A DNA stretch of 64,000 nucleotides from Cryptomeria japonica (lineage: Eukaryota; Streptophyta; Pinopsida; Cupressales; Cupressaceae): assembly GCF_030272615.1 (NCBI RefSeq), contig NC_081415.1, positions 374,151,009-374,215,008 on the forward strand, given 5' to 3'. The notes below the pieces were generated by a model. The model had not been told where the DNA came from and did no database searches. It saw only the letters and a list, made by a program, of their open reading frames with translations. This document shows, piece by piece, positions 24,603 to 35,378 of this stretch; positions within the stretch are counted from its first letter, which is position 1, and each line of letters begins with the position of its first letter. The translations under genes and the position numbers were made by a program.

Positions 24603-26128
24603 TGTACGTTAGGAAATAGGAAATCATCACAAGCAAGATAAGCATACTAATCATTAGCTCAATCACGAAAGCACAATTGTAATGATCTATCCTAAACACA
24701 TTCAATAGAGACATAAAGATAAAACATTCAAAGTAAATAATATGCAAACCAGATGTGGATATGAATGCTTCCTTCATGCGGCTCCATTGTTCTTCTTTCC
24801 TCTTCAAATAGTTTGGTTGTGGATCTCACCTACAAGTGCACACACATAATTGAAAGCAAGTAGACAAGATTATTGATCAAGAGTACTAGAAATGTGATTG
24901 ACTAGAAATTCGATAGTCTGATTACCAAATTAGCTTTGATTGATGAAGATCATCCAATTTATAGAAGAATTGGAGAGATGACAAGATTAGCATGATTCAA
25001 TTCAAATGGAAATTGCAAATCAATTATGTCAATTATGACAAATTATGACAAATTATGCACTTTCTATGCAAAATTTGTTGATTGATAATTTATGACAAAT
25101 TATGACAACTTCTATGTCAAAAATTGATTGATTGTCAATTATGACAAATTTATGACAAATTGACATGTCATTTCCATGAATTTAGGAGAGAAATAGGAGG
25201 AAATTAAAATTAGGAATTAGAAAATTGGAAAATTAGAGAATTAAGAATTTAGGAATTAAGAAATTGATAAAAATTAGAAATTAGGTAAATTAATTAATAA
25301 TTTATCATTTATTAATTAATTCACAAAGAGGAATAATTAGCCAATTAAATGAACATTTAATTGTAATGAGAAGACTTAGGATAAATAAATAATTTATTAA
25401 TCCTAAAGGAGGAAATGACAAACTAGGTTAAATGATTAAATCACAAAACCCTAAAAGATGAATTAAATCTTGATGAAAGATAATTGACTCGATCATGATT
25501 TGATTTTGGATTGATAAATGACCAATGTGATAAATGATTTGACTGATAAATGCGCCAATTGACGAGGAACAATGACAAATTGATCCAAATTGACACGATT
25601 GAGAAGGACGACGATCGATGACAAATTGATCGTTAAATGACAAGATTGACAAAAAAGACAAGGATTGATGACAAAATAGATTGCAAGATGACAGGATTAA
25701 AAATGACCACGATCGATGACAAATCGATCACAAAATGACAAGACTGAAAATGACCACGATCGATGACAAATTGATCGCAAAACGACAAGATTGAAAATGA
25801 TAAGGATTGATGACAAATCGACAAGATTGATAAGAGGACAAAACCCTAATTAGGATTGACGATGTCCAAAATGATGACAAATTAGCACACACATTGATGC
25901 GATAGGATAAGATCGATCAAAATCATGACTGGATAGTGTTGTCGATAAGACCAAATTTGAGAGCAAGACGAATGAAGAATGTAGAGGAATGACTCGATGT
26001 TCGCAAATGATAAAGACCAAGTGCGAATCATAGGAGAAATGTTAATGTGACGCAAAAGCCTAAAATGAGGCAATGCGCAAATGTTAAAGTATGACTCTGC
26101 AAGCGTTGACCATTTTTAGGTGTCTACA
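24603..26128 (-). repeat. 3' LTR of E (1526 bp)
   Basis: The minus strand starts TGTAGACACC and ends TAACGTACA. It contains about five imperfect ~50-bp units near 25605-25835 (CGATCGATGACAAAT core). A minus-strand TATAAATT is at 24957-24964. Confidence 0.93.
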
Positions 26129-26142
26129 TTTTGCCCCTCTTT
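26129..26142 (-). promoter_or_regulatory. Polypurine tract of E
   Basis: The minus strand reads AAAGAGGGGCAAAA, directly against the 3' LTR. It is the expected primer for plus-strand synthesis. Confidence 0.8.
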
Positions 26143-27063
26143 GAGACAATGCGATTTTAAGCATTGTTTCAAAGAACAATAATGAAAATGCCCCAGACAA
26201 TAATAATGACATATGCATGCCCTAGACAATAACAATGACATATGCATGCCCCCTTGAGGAATTGGCCGGAAATAGGCAGAGAAGAGGCCAATTGATCGAT
26301 AAAAATGATAGAAAATGATAGGAGCAAACAGACTGACAAGACTGACGGAAGAAATGTTAATAAGCAAAAATTAGACAGAGGACAGGTAGAGATGAAGGAA
26401 AACTTGCTTTCAGTAATGCACTTTGTAGGTGAGAACCTTTATTTTAATGTAGCAAAATGGATGCGGAGCATCATGGCATTGAAGGCCAGAGCTGAAATGA
26501 AACCCTTTTTGCAAAAGACAGACACATCACAGACAAACAACAATCACAAAAGAAAAAAGAAAAGGACCATGAACCATCCCGCTCACTCTAAATCACTCAG
26601 TGACATCATCGAGCAACATAGGAACATGATTGAAGATAAATCAATAAAAAGATAAGATGCACAAATTCCAACAAATCAAACAAACATCTTGATCTTCATT
26701 GTCAAAAGTTGAAAGCGTTGATAGGACGATCATGTTGTTTGGTTTCAGGACATGCGGTACCCCATCTAAGACAGGACACAGTCTGGTTTCGAGTATACCA
26801 CACCCTGTATAAGACCCATGATAGTGTGCCAAGGACAAATAAATTTGCGGTTGATTGACATGACAAATGCGATCAGTTTGAATGTCTGGTTTGAGTAAAA
26901 AGTTCATCTGTTTAAGCGTGATTTCATTAAAGCACAGTGTATGATTGCGAGTGTCCTTGGATGGATGCTTGGTGATTTGTCTTATGCACAAAAGGGATCA
27001 TTTATTGCAAAATACTTGTTTTTTTTTTTCTTTTTAATGTTTTGAAATGTTTTGGTTCATTTT

Positions 27064-27430
27064 TTCAGGACTTTATGTGATTTTTTTTGTTTTTATTTCA
27101 GGACATTTTTCGATTTTTTATGATTGTTTTTTTCAGGACATTTTTCAATTTTTATGATCTTTTTTCAGGACATTTTTCAATTTTTATGATTGTTTTTTTC
27201 AGGACATTTTTCAATTTTTATGATTGTTTTTTTTTTAGGACATTTTTCAATTTTTATGATTGTTTTTTTTTTTAGGACATTTTACAATTTTTATGAGATT
27301 TTTTTTCAGGACATTGTTCAATTTTTTTTGATTTATTTCAGGACATTTTTCAATTTTTATGAGATTTTTTAAGGACATTTTTCAATTTTTTTGATTTATT
27401 TCAGGACATTTTTCAATTTTTTATGATTTT
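27064..27430. repeat. Minisatellite of about 30-35 bp units, 10-11 copies
   Basis: Each unit carries AGGACATTTTTCAATTTTTA with a T-run of variable length. Units are imperfect and directly adjacent. Confidence 0.85.
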
Positions 27431-28104
27431 GCCCCCAGTGTCTAGCAAGGCTAGGAATATGACAAGTGAATAAATAGGCTTGCTGAAATGATGGTGGATA
27501 GAGGGAAGACAAAGGCCTTTTATTATGGAGACAATATGGATGCAATTTTCAAGGGATATGGCGTGATGGGACAAGAGACTGGATATGACAATGTAAAGTA
27601 GTGACAGGGCATGAGGGACATGTCAAGAGGTTTTTGAAACCATGTTTAAATTTTGCATCCTTATGTCAGATCAAGATCAAGGAATGAAAAAGAGTGTATG
27701 GATAGTGATAAGATATGGATAGGATAAGCAAGACCAAGAATGGATAAGGGACATGGACTGAAGGTCGGGATAGGATAAGGGATAGTGGTAGAAAGTTGCA
27801 ATAAGACAGGGAATATGGATGAAAGGTTATAATAAGGGACCAAAAGCTATGATAGACTGAAAGCTGTAAACAAGATGCATGATGCTCATGATGATCCTCA
27901 GCCTTGTCAAGATCAAAGGTGGAAAGAGGAAATGGACCTGAGGGACAATAGGATAATGGAGGAGTATGACATGGTATGATAGGATAATGAAGGGAAATAG
28001 GATATGAGGAGTATGACATGGTATGATAGGATAATGAAGGGCAATAGGATATGAAGGAGGAAACCTGCCCCCAAGTGTGGTGTGCAAGAAGTTCATAAAT
28101 TACG

Positions 28105-28175
28105 CATGACGCCTGTTTGCCAGGTTTTCATCACGGTACTTGCCCAAAGTGCCTGTTTGCCAGGTTTTCACCAGT
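28105..28175 (-). repeat. Block shared by Tat-type elements after their last ORF
   Basis: The minus strand has GAAAACCTGGCAAACAGGC twice, separated by a short CTTTGGGCAAGTACC stretch. Related text follows the integrase of C (13150-13215) and of G (54417-54455). Confidence 0.65.
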
Positions 28176-28450
28176 GGACGAATTATTTTTCTTTATTTTT
28201 TTTCTTTTGTCTTTTTTCTCTTTTTTTTTTTTTGATTTTTCACTTTTTTTTTTTTTTTTTTCACTTTTTTTAAATTTTTTTTGACTTTTTCAATAGAAGA
28301 TGGACACATGATAGGGGATGGAAGAAGGAAACAAGCATATTATTGTTTGGATAGTAACCTTGAAATAAATGGACCATGACCTTTAAAAGCATGCTCAAAG
28401 ACGTTGGTAGGATAAGGACATGGAAAATAAGATGAAACTAAGGCAAGGAT

Positions 28451-30529
28451 TTATGCAAAGGATGGGATCAAAGGGATCGAAGGATGAAAAATATGCATTG
28501 GATAATGGATAGGGTATTGGAAGAACTGTGCTTGAGTGGATGGAAATGTTGGCAAGATTGACATTGGCACACACCTTGAGGGGTGATGGATTGATGGAGG
28601 AAAAATGTATTTTGGATATTGAGATTTTGAGGAAGGAAAGGCTATGGATTTTGGGACATAAGGGCCCAAAATGGATGAAGAAGGTGATGGAGGAATAGAT
28701 TTGAGAGTTTTGGATGGAGGAACAGCAATTTTGGATGCCAAGTTGGATGTTTCTTTAGGCTTTTGTGCTTCAAGGAGCCGCTTAGGGATCCACATGGTTT
28801 TTGATTTTTCATGCTTTTGTGGTTCCTTGGAGTGCATTGCTTGCACAAGGGATTTAGGAACCCAAATATATTTTGACTTTCCTTTATTTTGCTCATTGGG
28901 CCTCTGTGTCCTTTTGGATATTTCTTTTTCTTTATAGATCATATTGTTCTTTGTTTTGACATGTCGATTATATTGGACATGTTGATCCTTGAATACATGT
29001 GGATTGCTAGACTTATGACTTTTATAATTGGCATCCAAATTGCTTGGAGGGGGAAAGGAATGCATGGATGGAAATGAATGAAATGGACTTCTTTTGTAAT
29101 GATTAAATTTACTCAAGGATGTGTGCCTTTGCTGACCTTGCATAGAGGACGAAGGGATATAAGGACCTAAGATGGATGGAAGGGATGATGGGGAAGGGAT
29201 ATGTTTGGATTTTGATGGAGGGATACCAACGTCTTGAGAGTGAGTTGTGTAGACATAACCCTTAAGATCTTCTTTAATATGGAGGGGTTCTTTCTCATGA
29301 AGGTCTACTCCTTTTCCTTTATGAATATCTTGACTTGTAGGATACTCTTTTCTTTGGGAAGAAGACGCGAGTCCATTATGAGGTGGATATGATATGAGAG
29401 AAATAATGAGATCTTGAAGTGGATCAGATTGCACCAAAGTGGAAGAACCCATTGTTAATGTCAAGGGTTCATGAACATCTTGCACTGACACGTTAGAATC
29501 ATGAGGGGGATCAGGATCATGAGGGGGACTAGGATTGTGTAGTGGACATGGTTCAATGACAGGCTCTTCAAGAGATGGAATGGGAGAAATAATGGGATCA
29601 TCAAAAGAAATGTGATCTTGGAGTGTATATGGAGCATTAAGACAAGGAGATGGAGGAACAAGTGGATCTTGTGAAGGATTTAAAGGAATAATTTGATCTT
29701 GACAAGGAGGAAGATCATTGGAACCCTCTTTAAAGGTGCTTTGCTCTTGACTTTCAATGGGATCATCATAAAGGATGGAAAGGATATCTTGATCTTTCTT
29801 AGGAAGTGGAATGCCAATGGGATTTGAAAGGACATTTTTTTCATGAAATGGAAGGGGATCGTTTGGGATTGGATGGACTGGGATATCTTGATCTTGCTCG
29901 GGGAATGGAGTGTCAATAGGACTTTGAATAGGATGGACAAGAATAGGGGAATCATCATGAGTGTCTAGGAACATGGGGTCCTGGTCAACAATTGGATGGG
30001 ATGATAAGGTTTCGGGATCTTGATCTTGATTTTCCTTAGGACACGTTTCTTCATGCTCTAAACTATCCTCTTGACATGAGGTTGGACTTTGGATATGCAT
30101 GAGGGATTCTAACAAGGGATCAATGGTTTGGCATGAAGGAAATGCACTTTGAACATTTGTGATGGATTCTGGCAAGGAATCAATGCTTGAACATGAGGAA
30201 GAGGGACTTCGAATGGGGTCCTCTAAAACAGGTAATGGCAATAAAGTGCATGGTTGCATTGGGTCTTGTATTTCTGAAACATGACAAGGATGTGCATCAT
30301 GAATTGGATTATCTTGGCAATCAATTATGGATAGCCCTTGGATAATTGCATCCTTGGGTGTATTGTTTGATGAGGATAATATGGAAGGTTCTTGTGAAAC
30401 TTCTAGGGGTGTAGGGATAGATGCCACTGGAGAGTCAATTTGTTTGTGGGGGGATGAGGCATTGCTAGACATAAGTGTATTATCTTGATATTCTTCAAAG
30501 AACTCACTTGGTAATTTCCTTAAGATCAT
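28451..30529 (-). CDS. Long Pro/Ser-rich ORF of E, 692 aa
   Basis: An uninterrupted 692-codon frame starts at a true ATG at 30529. The first ~400 residues are low-complexity Pro, Ser, Asp, Gln and Ile with recurring QDQD and HPI words. The last ~250 are more basic, with repeated SILGPYVP/SILGPYIP words and Lys/Pro/Ser text, ending Pro- and Ile-rich. No zinc knuckle, retropepsin, RT, integrase, signal peptide or clear membrane segment is seen. The same frame extends upstream through two stops (near 30551 and 30773) to 31282, so the original product was probably about 950 aa. A frame this long in a non-autonomous element suggests recent selection or recent origin. Function unknown. Confidence 0.6.
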   Translation of the reverse strand: MILRKLPSEFFEEYQDNTLMSSNASSPHKQIDSPVASIPTPLEVSQEPSILSSSNNTPKDAIIQGLSIIDCQDNPIHDAHPCHVSEIQDPMQPCTLLPLPVLEDPIRSPSSSCSSIDSLPESITNVQSAFPSCQTIDPLLESLMHIQSPTSCQEDSLEHEETCPKENQDQDPETLSSHPIVDQDPMFLDTHDDSPILVHPIQSPIDTPFPEQDQDIPVHPIPNDPLPFHEKNVLSNPIGIPLPKKDQDILSILYDDPIESQEQSTFKEGSNDLPPCQDQIIPLNPSQDPLVPPSPCLNAPYTLQDHISFDDPIISPIPSLEEPVIEPCPLHNPSPPHDPDPPHDSNVSVQDVHEPLTLTMGSSTLVQSDPLQDLIISLISYPPHNGLASSSQRKEYPTSQDIHKGKGVDLHEKEPLHIKEDLKGYVYTTHSQDVGIPPSKSKHIPSPSSLPSILGPYIPSSSMQGQQRHTSLSKFNHYKRSPFHSFPSMHSFPPPSNLDANYKSHKSSNPHVFKDQHVQYNRHVKTKNNMIYKEKEISKRTQRPNEQNKGKSKYIWVPKSLVQAMHSKEPQKHEKSKTMWIPKRLLEAQKPKETSNLASKIAVPPSKTLKSIPPSPSSSILGPYVPKSIAFPSSKSQYPKYIFPPSIHHPSRCVPMSILPTFPSTQAQFFQYPIHYPMHIFHPSIPLIPSFA

Positions 30530-31282
30530 TGCAATAAAGCCACCTTTCTTTCAAGGTTTTGACATAGTTGTATGTGGAATTTGAACTTGTTTGGAAAGGA
30601 GTTGGTCTTGGTTTGATGTCATGTTTTGATTTTGGACTTGGTTCAATTGCTCTGACATGTTTGAAACTTGGGTTGGTGTGTGCTGCAACCTTTGTTTTTG
30701 AATGTTTGGTTGTTGTTGTTGATATTGATATTCCACCATTGGTTGAACCATTTGTTGACATTGTATAGTTGGTTAGACATATTGTTGAAATTGGACCGTT
30801 GGTTGCATTGGTTGAATATGTTGGAGCTGTTGAACAATTGGTTGTGATGGTTGAAAATCTAATTGATAGTAAACACCTTCTTGTTCTTGTTGTCGAGGCA
30901 CATAATATTGAAATTGATGTTGTCTCTTTTCTTGAAATTGTTTCATCATCTCTATTTGGGAGAGGAGAGCTGGTATGTCTGATCGTTCGATAAGAGATCT
31001 TACATCAATTGGCTCAATATTTGGATTTTGACCTGGAAGTTTTCGAAACATTTTGGACACTTGTGATCTATTCTTCGCAATGTTTTTCACTCTTTGTTCC
31101 AAAATCTCATTTTCTTGAGCTAGTTTCTCCTCTAGTTTTTGTATTTGGAGACTTGTTTCATCATAAAAAGTTTGATCGATATTGCCTTGTTGTTGGGTTG
31201 GATAGAATTGTGATTGCATTGTCGGTTGATATGTCAAACTTTGTTGCATCATTGGTGCTTGGAACCTTGTTTCAATAGACAT
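30530..31282 (-). pseudogene. Gln-rich N-terminal part of the E reading frame
   Basis: It starts at the ATG at 31282 and is in frame with the downstream 692-codon ORF. The first ~45 residues are Gln/Met-rich. A coiled coil follows (LEEKLAQENEILEQRVKNIA), then a compact segment (about residues 85-115) and a second Gln-rich stretch. A stop near 30773 and another near 30551 break the frame before the next ATG. The first looks like a Gln codon changed to TAA. A coiled coil with a Gln-rich tail would fit a structural, gag-like role, but no gag motif is present, so that is only a guess. Confidence 0.5.
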
Positions 31283-31300
31283 GTCACTATGCAAATGCAA

Positions 31301-33350
31301 TATTTTTGGAATTTTTCAAGGATAATATATGATATGCAACTAAATGAAAACTAAATGAATGAGAATGCAATCTATGGCAAGAATGCAACCTATGTTTTTG
31401 GTTGTTTTCGAATATTTTGACAAACTTATGAATGCAAATCTAAGAGAGGGACCTTTAGGAAATTGGAATGATGTCTAGACCTCGAAGGACAAAAGGACCA
31501 AGTGACAAAGGACAAGATGACAATGTCTCCCCTATATGCTTGGATACTAAGCTAGGTTTGATGAAATGACATAAATGACAAAAGGACAAAAGGTTTGATA
31601 AGGTCTAGACTTCCTAACAATGACTTAGGGTTTATCAAAGATTTGGATTACTCAAGTATGACAAAACCTAGTTTTTGGCACTATATGCAAAAGGACAATT
31701 ACTATGCAAGTGACCCTAATATGATATGGTAATGACCTAAGCTTAATGAAGAGACTTAGGGTATGCAAACATGAATGTATGACAATGGTATGACTTTAAT
31801 GCAAGAGGACACATGCAAATGGATGACCCTTATTGAAAAGAGTATGACTTAGGTGAAACCTAACCTTGGTACTGGACAATGAATTTTGCAAAATGCAACC
31901 TAGGATGAACTTAAATGTAAGTGACATGAATGTTAAGACAAGATTTTGAACAATATTTGACAACCATGTTTGAAGATGAGTTTTGAATCTTGTTGAACTT
32001 TTGCTGGATGAATGTCTCTTATGTTTAACCTTGTTTTGAATCAATTTGTCTTGTTTTTGAAATGAGATGCAATTCAACTTTTGACAAGCAAAGAATACAA
32101 GATATTTCAACTTGGACTCAAGACAATCACACTCATTCACAAATTTCTTATGGTAGGCAAGGACATTAGGTACTTGAGAGGTAGACTAATTATGGGATTC
32201 AAGGAGAATACATAGATGCTTGACCCCACGGGCTCCCCTCCATGGCACTCACTTCTCAGGGCAGCCAAGCATCAATCCCCATGGAAATCTCCCCATGGAA
32301 AACTTAGTATCTCTTCCAAGTATCCAAACTTGTCCTTCTCAAGCAACTAGAAGGGTTTTTGGCCTCTAAAAACAAGGTGTTTAGTAAGGATTTTTGTTAA
32401 GTGTTACTCCTTGATGTCACGCAAGCATGATTGAGACATTAAGCCCATCAAGATACCAAACAAATGTAGTCGCGCAAGCATGATTTAGACTATGAGGTCC
32501 TACTTAGATGTTGATATGAGAAAGAGTTCAAGGGTCATCACTTCCCAAGTAACTACAATTCCCACGTAACCCTTCCTTCAAAGCTTTCGCTCATCAGGTA
32601 TTTTTTTATAGTGAGTTAGAATGCCAAGGTATTCTAGATGTACTCACTTTGGGTCGTTCCCTTCTCACGATTGTCACTTGCTTGCAAAAGCAAATGGTCG
32701 GGAAGGCAGGCCCTCTAAAGGTGACAAACAATCAAAGACATGAGCATGGTATCGAAGATCTGGATTTCTGATCACCCTAAAAGGATGAGAGCATACTCTC
32801 CTACTCCAATGTCACACTCAACAATCAAAGCAAAAACATGTTCATTCCAACCTATTAGAAATCACTAGGTGCCTAAAACATTAATAACAAACATCAAGTT
32901 TAGTTGTTTCTCCAAGGCAACCTGCAAAAACCCAAGTTAGAAGTTTGATTTGTTGTCTTTGACTATCGATTCTGCATAACACATGTTAGTAGTTTGATTT
33001 GTTGTCTTTGCCATGCATATGCCAAGATTCTGCATAGATAATTAGTACCAAAATCCAAAACACAGAAAACAGAATGCAAAAACTAAACAAATTTCAAGTA
33101 AAATACTGCATTTTTACCTCTATTCTGGACTTTACACAGGTGCAGAACTCAGGACACAGGCACATAATGTAGGACACAGGTGCAGGTTGTCTTCAACACA
33201 GGTGCAGAATTCTCAACACAAGCGCAAGTTGCTCAACACAGTCGCAGAAGTCTCCAGAAAACCCTGCACGACCCTGTTTTTGGGTTTTTGGCTTGTAAAT
33301 CAACTCATAAGCACTCAAAAACACTATAAAGGGGTTAGATGGTTAGTTTT
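31301..33350 (-). other. 5' leader of E
   Basis: Non-coding, about 2 kb. Minus-strand blocks matching the G leader in the same order: TTTGCAGGTTGCCT (near 32920), TAGGAGAGTATGCTCT with ATCCAGA after it (near 32765-32805) and a GAACGACC...CACTATAAAA block (near 32605-32670). Near 32230-32255 is a CACTCACTTCTC piece shared with C (43225-43240). Tandem variants of ACACAGGCGCAGAA lie at 33125-33250, and in the extra copy at 24365-24485. Confidence 0.7.
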
Positions 33351-33366
33351 CACGTCGGGTTCACCA
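33351..33366 (-). promoter_or_regulatory. Primer binding site of E
   Basis: The minus strand reads TGGTGAACCCGACGTG, five bases inside the LTR. It begins TGG as tRNA-complementary sites do, but I cannot name the tRNA with confidence. It differs from the G primer site. Confidence 0.7.
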
Positions 33367-33371
33367 ATTAA

Positions 33372-34897
33372 TGTATGTTAGGAAATAGGAAATCATCACA
33401 AGAAAGATAAACATACTAATCATTAGCTCAATCACGAAAGCACAATTGTAATGATCTATCCTAAACACATTCAATAGAGACATAAAGATAAAACATTCAA
33501 AGTAAATAATATGCAAACCAGATGTGGATATGAATGCTTCCTTCATGCGGCTCCATTGTTCTTCTTTCCTCTTCAAATAGTTTGGTTGTGGATCTCACCT
33601 ACAAGTGCACACACATAATTGAAAGCAAGTAGACAAGATTATTGATCAAGAGTACTAGAAATGTGATTGACTAGAAATTCGATAGTCTGATTACCAAATT
33701 AGCTTTGATTGATGAAGATCATCCAATTTATAGAAGAATTGGAGAGATGACAAGATTAGCATGATTCAATTCAAATGGAAATTGCAAATCAATTATGTCA
33801 ATTATGACAAATTATGACAAATTATGCACTTTCTATGCAAAATTTGTTGATTGATAATTTATGACAAATTATGACAACTTCTATGTCAAAAATTGATTGA
33901 TTGTCAATTATGACAAATTTATGACAAATTGACATGTCATTTCCATAAATTTAGGAGAGAAATAGGAGGAAATTAAAATTAGGAATTAGAAAATTGGAAA
34001 ATTAGAGAATTAAGAATTTAGGAATTAAGAAATTGATAAAAATTAGAAATTAGGTAAATTAATTAATAATTTATCATTTATTAATTAATTCACAAAGAGG
34101 AATAATTAGCCAATTAAATGAACATTTAATTGTAATGAGAAGACTTAGGATAAATAAATAATTTATTAATCCTAAAGGAGGAAATGACAAACCAGGTTAA
34201 ATGATTAAATCACGAAACCCTAAAAGATGAATTAAATCTTGATGAAAGATAATTGACTTGATCATGATTTGATTTTGGATTGATAAATGACCAATGTGAT
34301 AAATGATTTGATTGATAAATGCGCCAATAGACGAGGAACAATGACAAATTGATCCAAATTGACACAATTGAGAAGGACGACGATCGATGACAAATTGATC
34401 GTTAAATGACAAGATTGACAAAAAAGACAAGGATTGATGACAAAATAGATTGCAAGATGACAGGATTAAAAGTGACCACGATCGATGACAAATCGATCGC
34501 AAAATGACAAGATTGAAAATGACCACGATCGATGACAAATTGATCGCAAAACGACAAGATTGAAAATGATAAGGATTGATGACAAATCGACAAGATTGAT
34601 AAGAGGACAAAACCCTAATTAGGATTGACGATGTCCAAAATGATGACAAATTAGCACACACATTGATGCGATAGGATAAGATCGATCAAAATCATGACTG
34701 GATAGTGTTGTCGACAAGACCAAATTTGAGAGCGAGACGAATGAAGAATGTAGAGGAATGACTCGATGTTCACAAATGATAAAGACCAAGTGCGAATCAT
34801 AGGAGAAATGTTAATGCAACGCAAAAGCCTAAAATGAGGCAATGCGCAAATGTTAAAGTATGACTCTACAAGCATTGACCATTTTTAGGTGTCTACA
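33372..34897 (-). repeat. 5' LTR of E (1526 bp)
   Basis: Same length as the 3' copy. It differs at roughly 20 positions by eye, nearly all C/T or G/A. A minus-strand TATAAATT lies at 33725-33732. The minus-strand TGTAGACACC start abuts D at 34898. Confidence 0.93.
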
Positions 34898-35378
34898 AAT
34901 ACTATACTATGTTACTGAGCAAAGAACCTAGTCGGTAAACCCTAAAGAACCTAGTCGATAAACCCTAAGGTTATCACTATCGGTTAATGAAGGTAGAGTG
35001 TCTACCGAGTGAAGTTTAGTATTTACCGAGTTACAACCGAGCTATAACGGAATGCATTAAATGTTTACATGTGATATTTAATGAAAGAAGCTAATGAGCT
35101 AGAGCGGATCAATGATTGGTAAGCCGTGGAAGAAGTTTGTTAACGAATCTAAGGCAATGGAAAGTCGGCATGAAGATCTACAGCTCAGATTGAACCGTAT
35201 TACCCTAACACAAGTTCCAAGGTGACAATGCAAGTTCCATGGTGGGGTAAAATGTTTTCAGATTGAAGAATACATTGAACCTGGACAAGATTGAAGATCT
35301 GATGGCTATGATTGATCATGGGAAATGTGATCAATGAGATTAAGCGGTTAGAAGATTGTTTATAAATAGGTAATTGTT
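34898..35378 (+). repeat. 3' LTR of D, first piece
   Basis: It aligns with 19491-19971 without net gaps. Its first 285 bp were lost at the E junction. The TATA box is conserved near 35361-35368, and F enters about 10 bp after it. Confidence 0.88.

Larger units (their letters stand above)
26143..28450 (-). other. 3' non-coding region of E
   Basis: No coding frame of interest. It contains a minisatellite at 27064-27430, long T-runs near 28190-28280 and the GGTGAAAACCTGG-type block at 28105-28175. Open stretches on the plus strand here are low-complexity Phe runs from T-rich repeats. Confidence 0.6.
24603..34897 (-). mobile_element. Non-autonomous, Tat-related LTR element E
   Basis: Two 1526-bp LTRs flank 7.2 kb of internal DNA. 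Minus-strand order: 5' LTR, primer site, 2-kb leader, a Gln-rich then Pro/Ser-rich reading frame, a 2.3-kb 3' non-coding region with a minisatellite, a polypurine tract and the 3' LTR. No gag zinc knuckle, protease, RT, RNase H or integrase is visible, so it must borrow them. Its leader shares ordered blocks with G, and its 3' region shares a block with C and G. By eye about 20 differences separate the LTRs, mostly transitions, so it is recent. It fits the LARD class of large non-autonomous elements. Confidence 0.85.

Noticed and set aside
25000-25160. ATTATGACAAATT repeats as a CRISPR-like array
   Set aside because: Units are adjacent and degenerate, without unique spacers, in a plant LTR.
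27087-27372. Phe-rich ORFs on the plus strand
   Set aside because: Translation of the T-rich minisatellite in the E 3' region.
27660-28096. Pro/Ser/Tyr-rich ORFs on the minus strand upstream of the E minisatellite
   Set aside because: Short overlapping frames over imperfect GATAGGATAATG repeats. No conserved motif and downstream of the real ORF stop.
24598-34902. Target-site duplication for E
   Set aside because: The left flank of the outer LTR is another copy of the E leader, so no duplication can be called.
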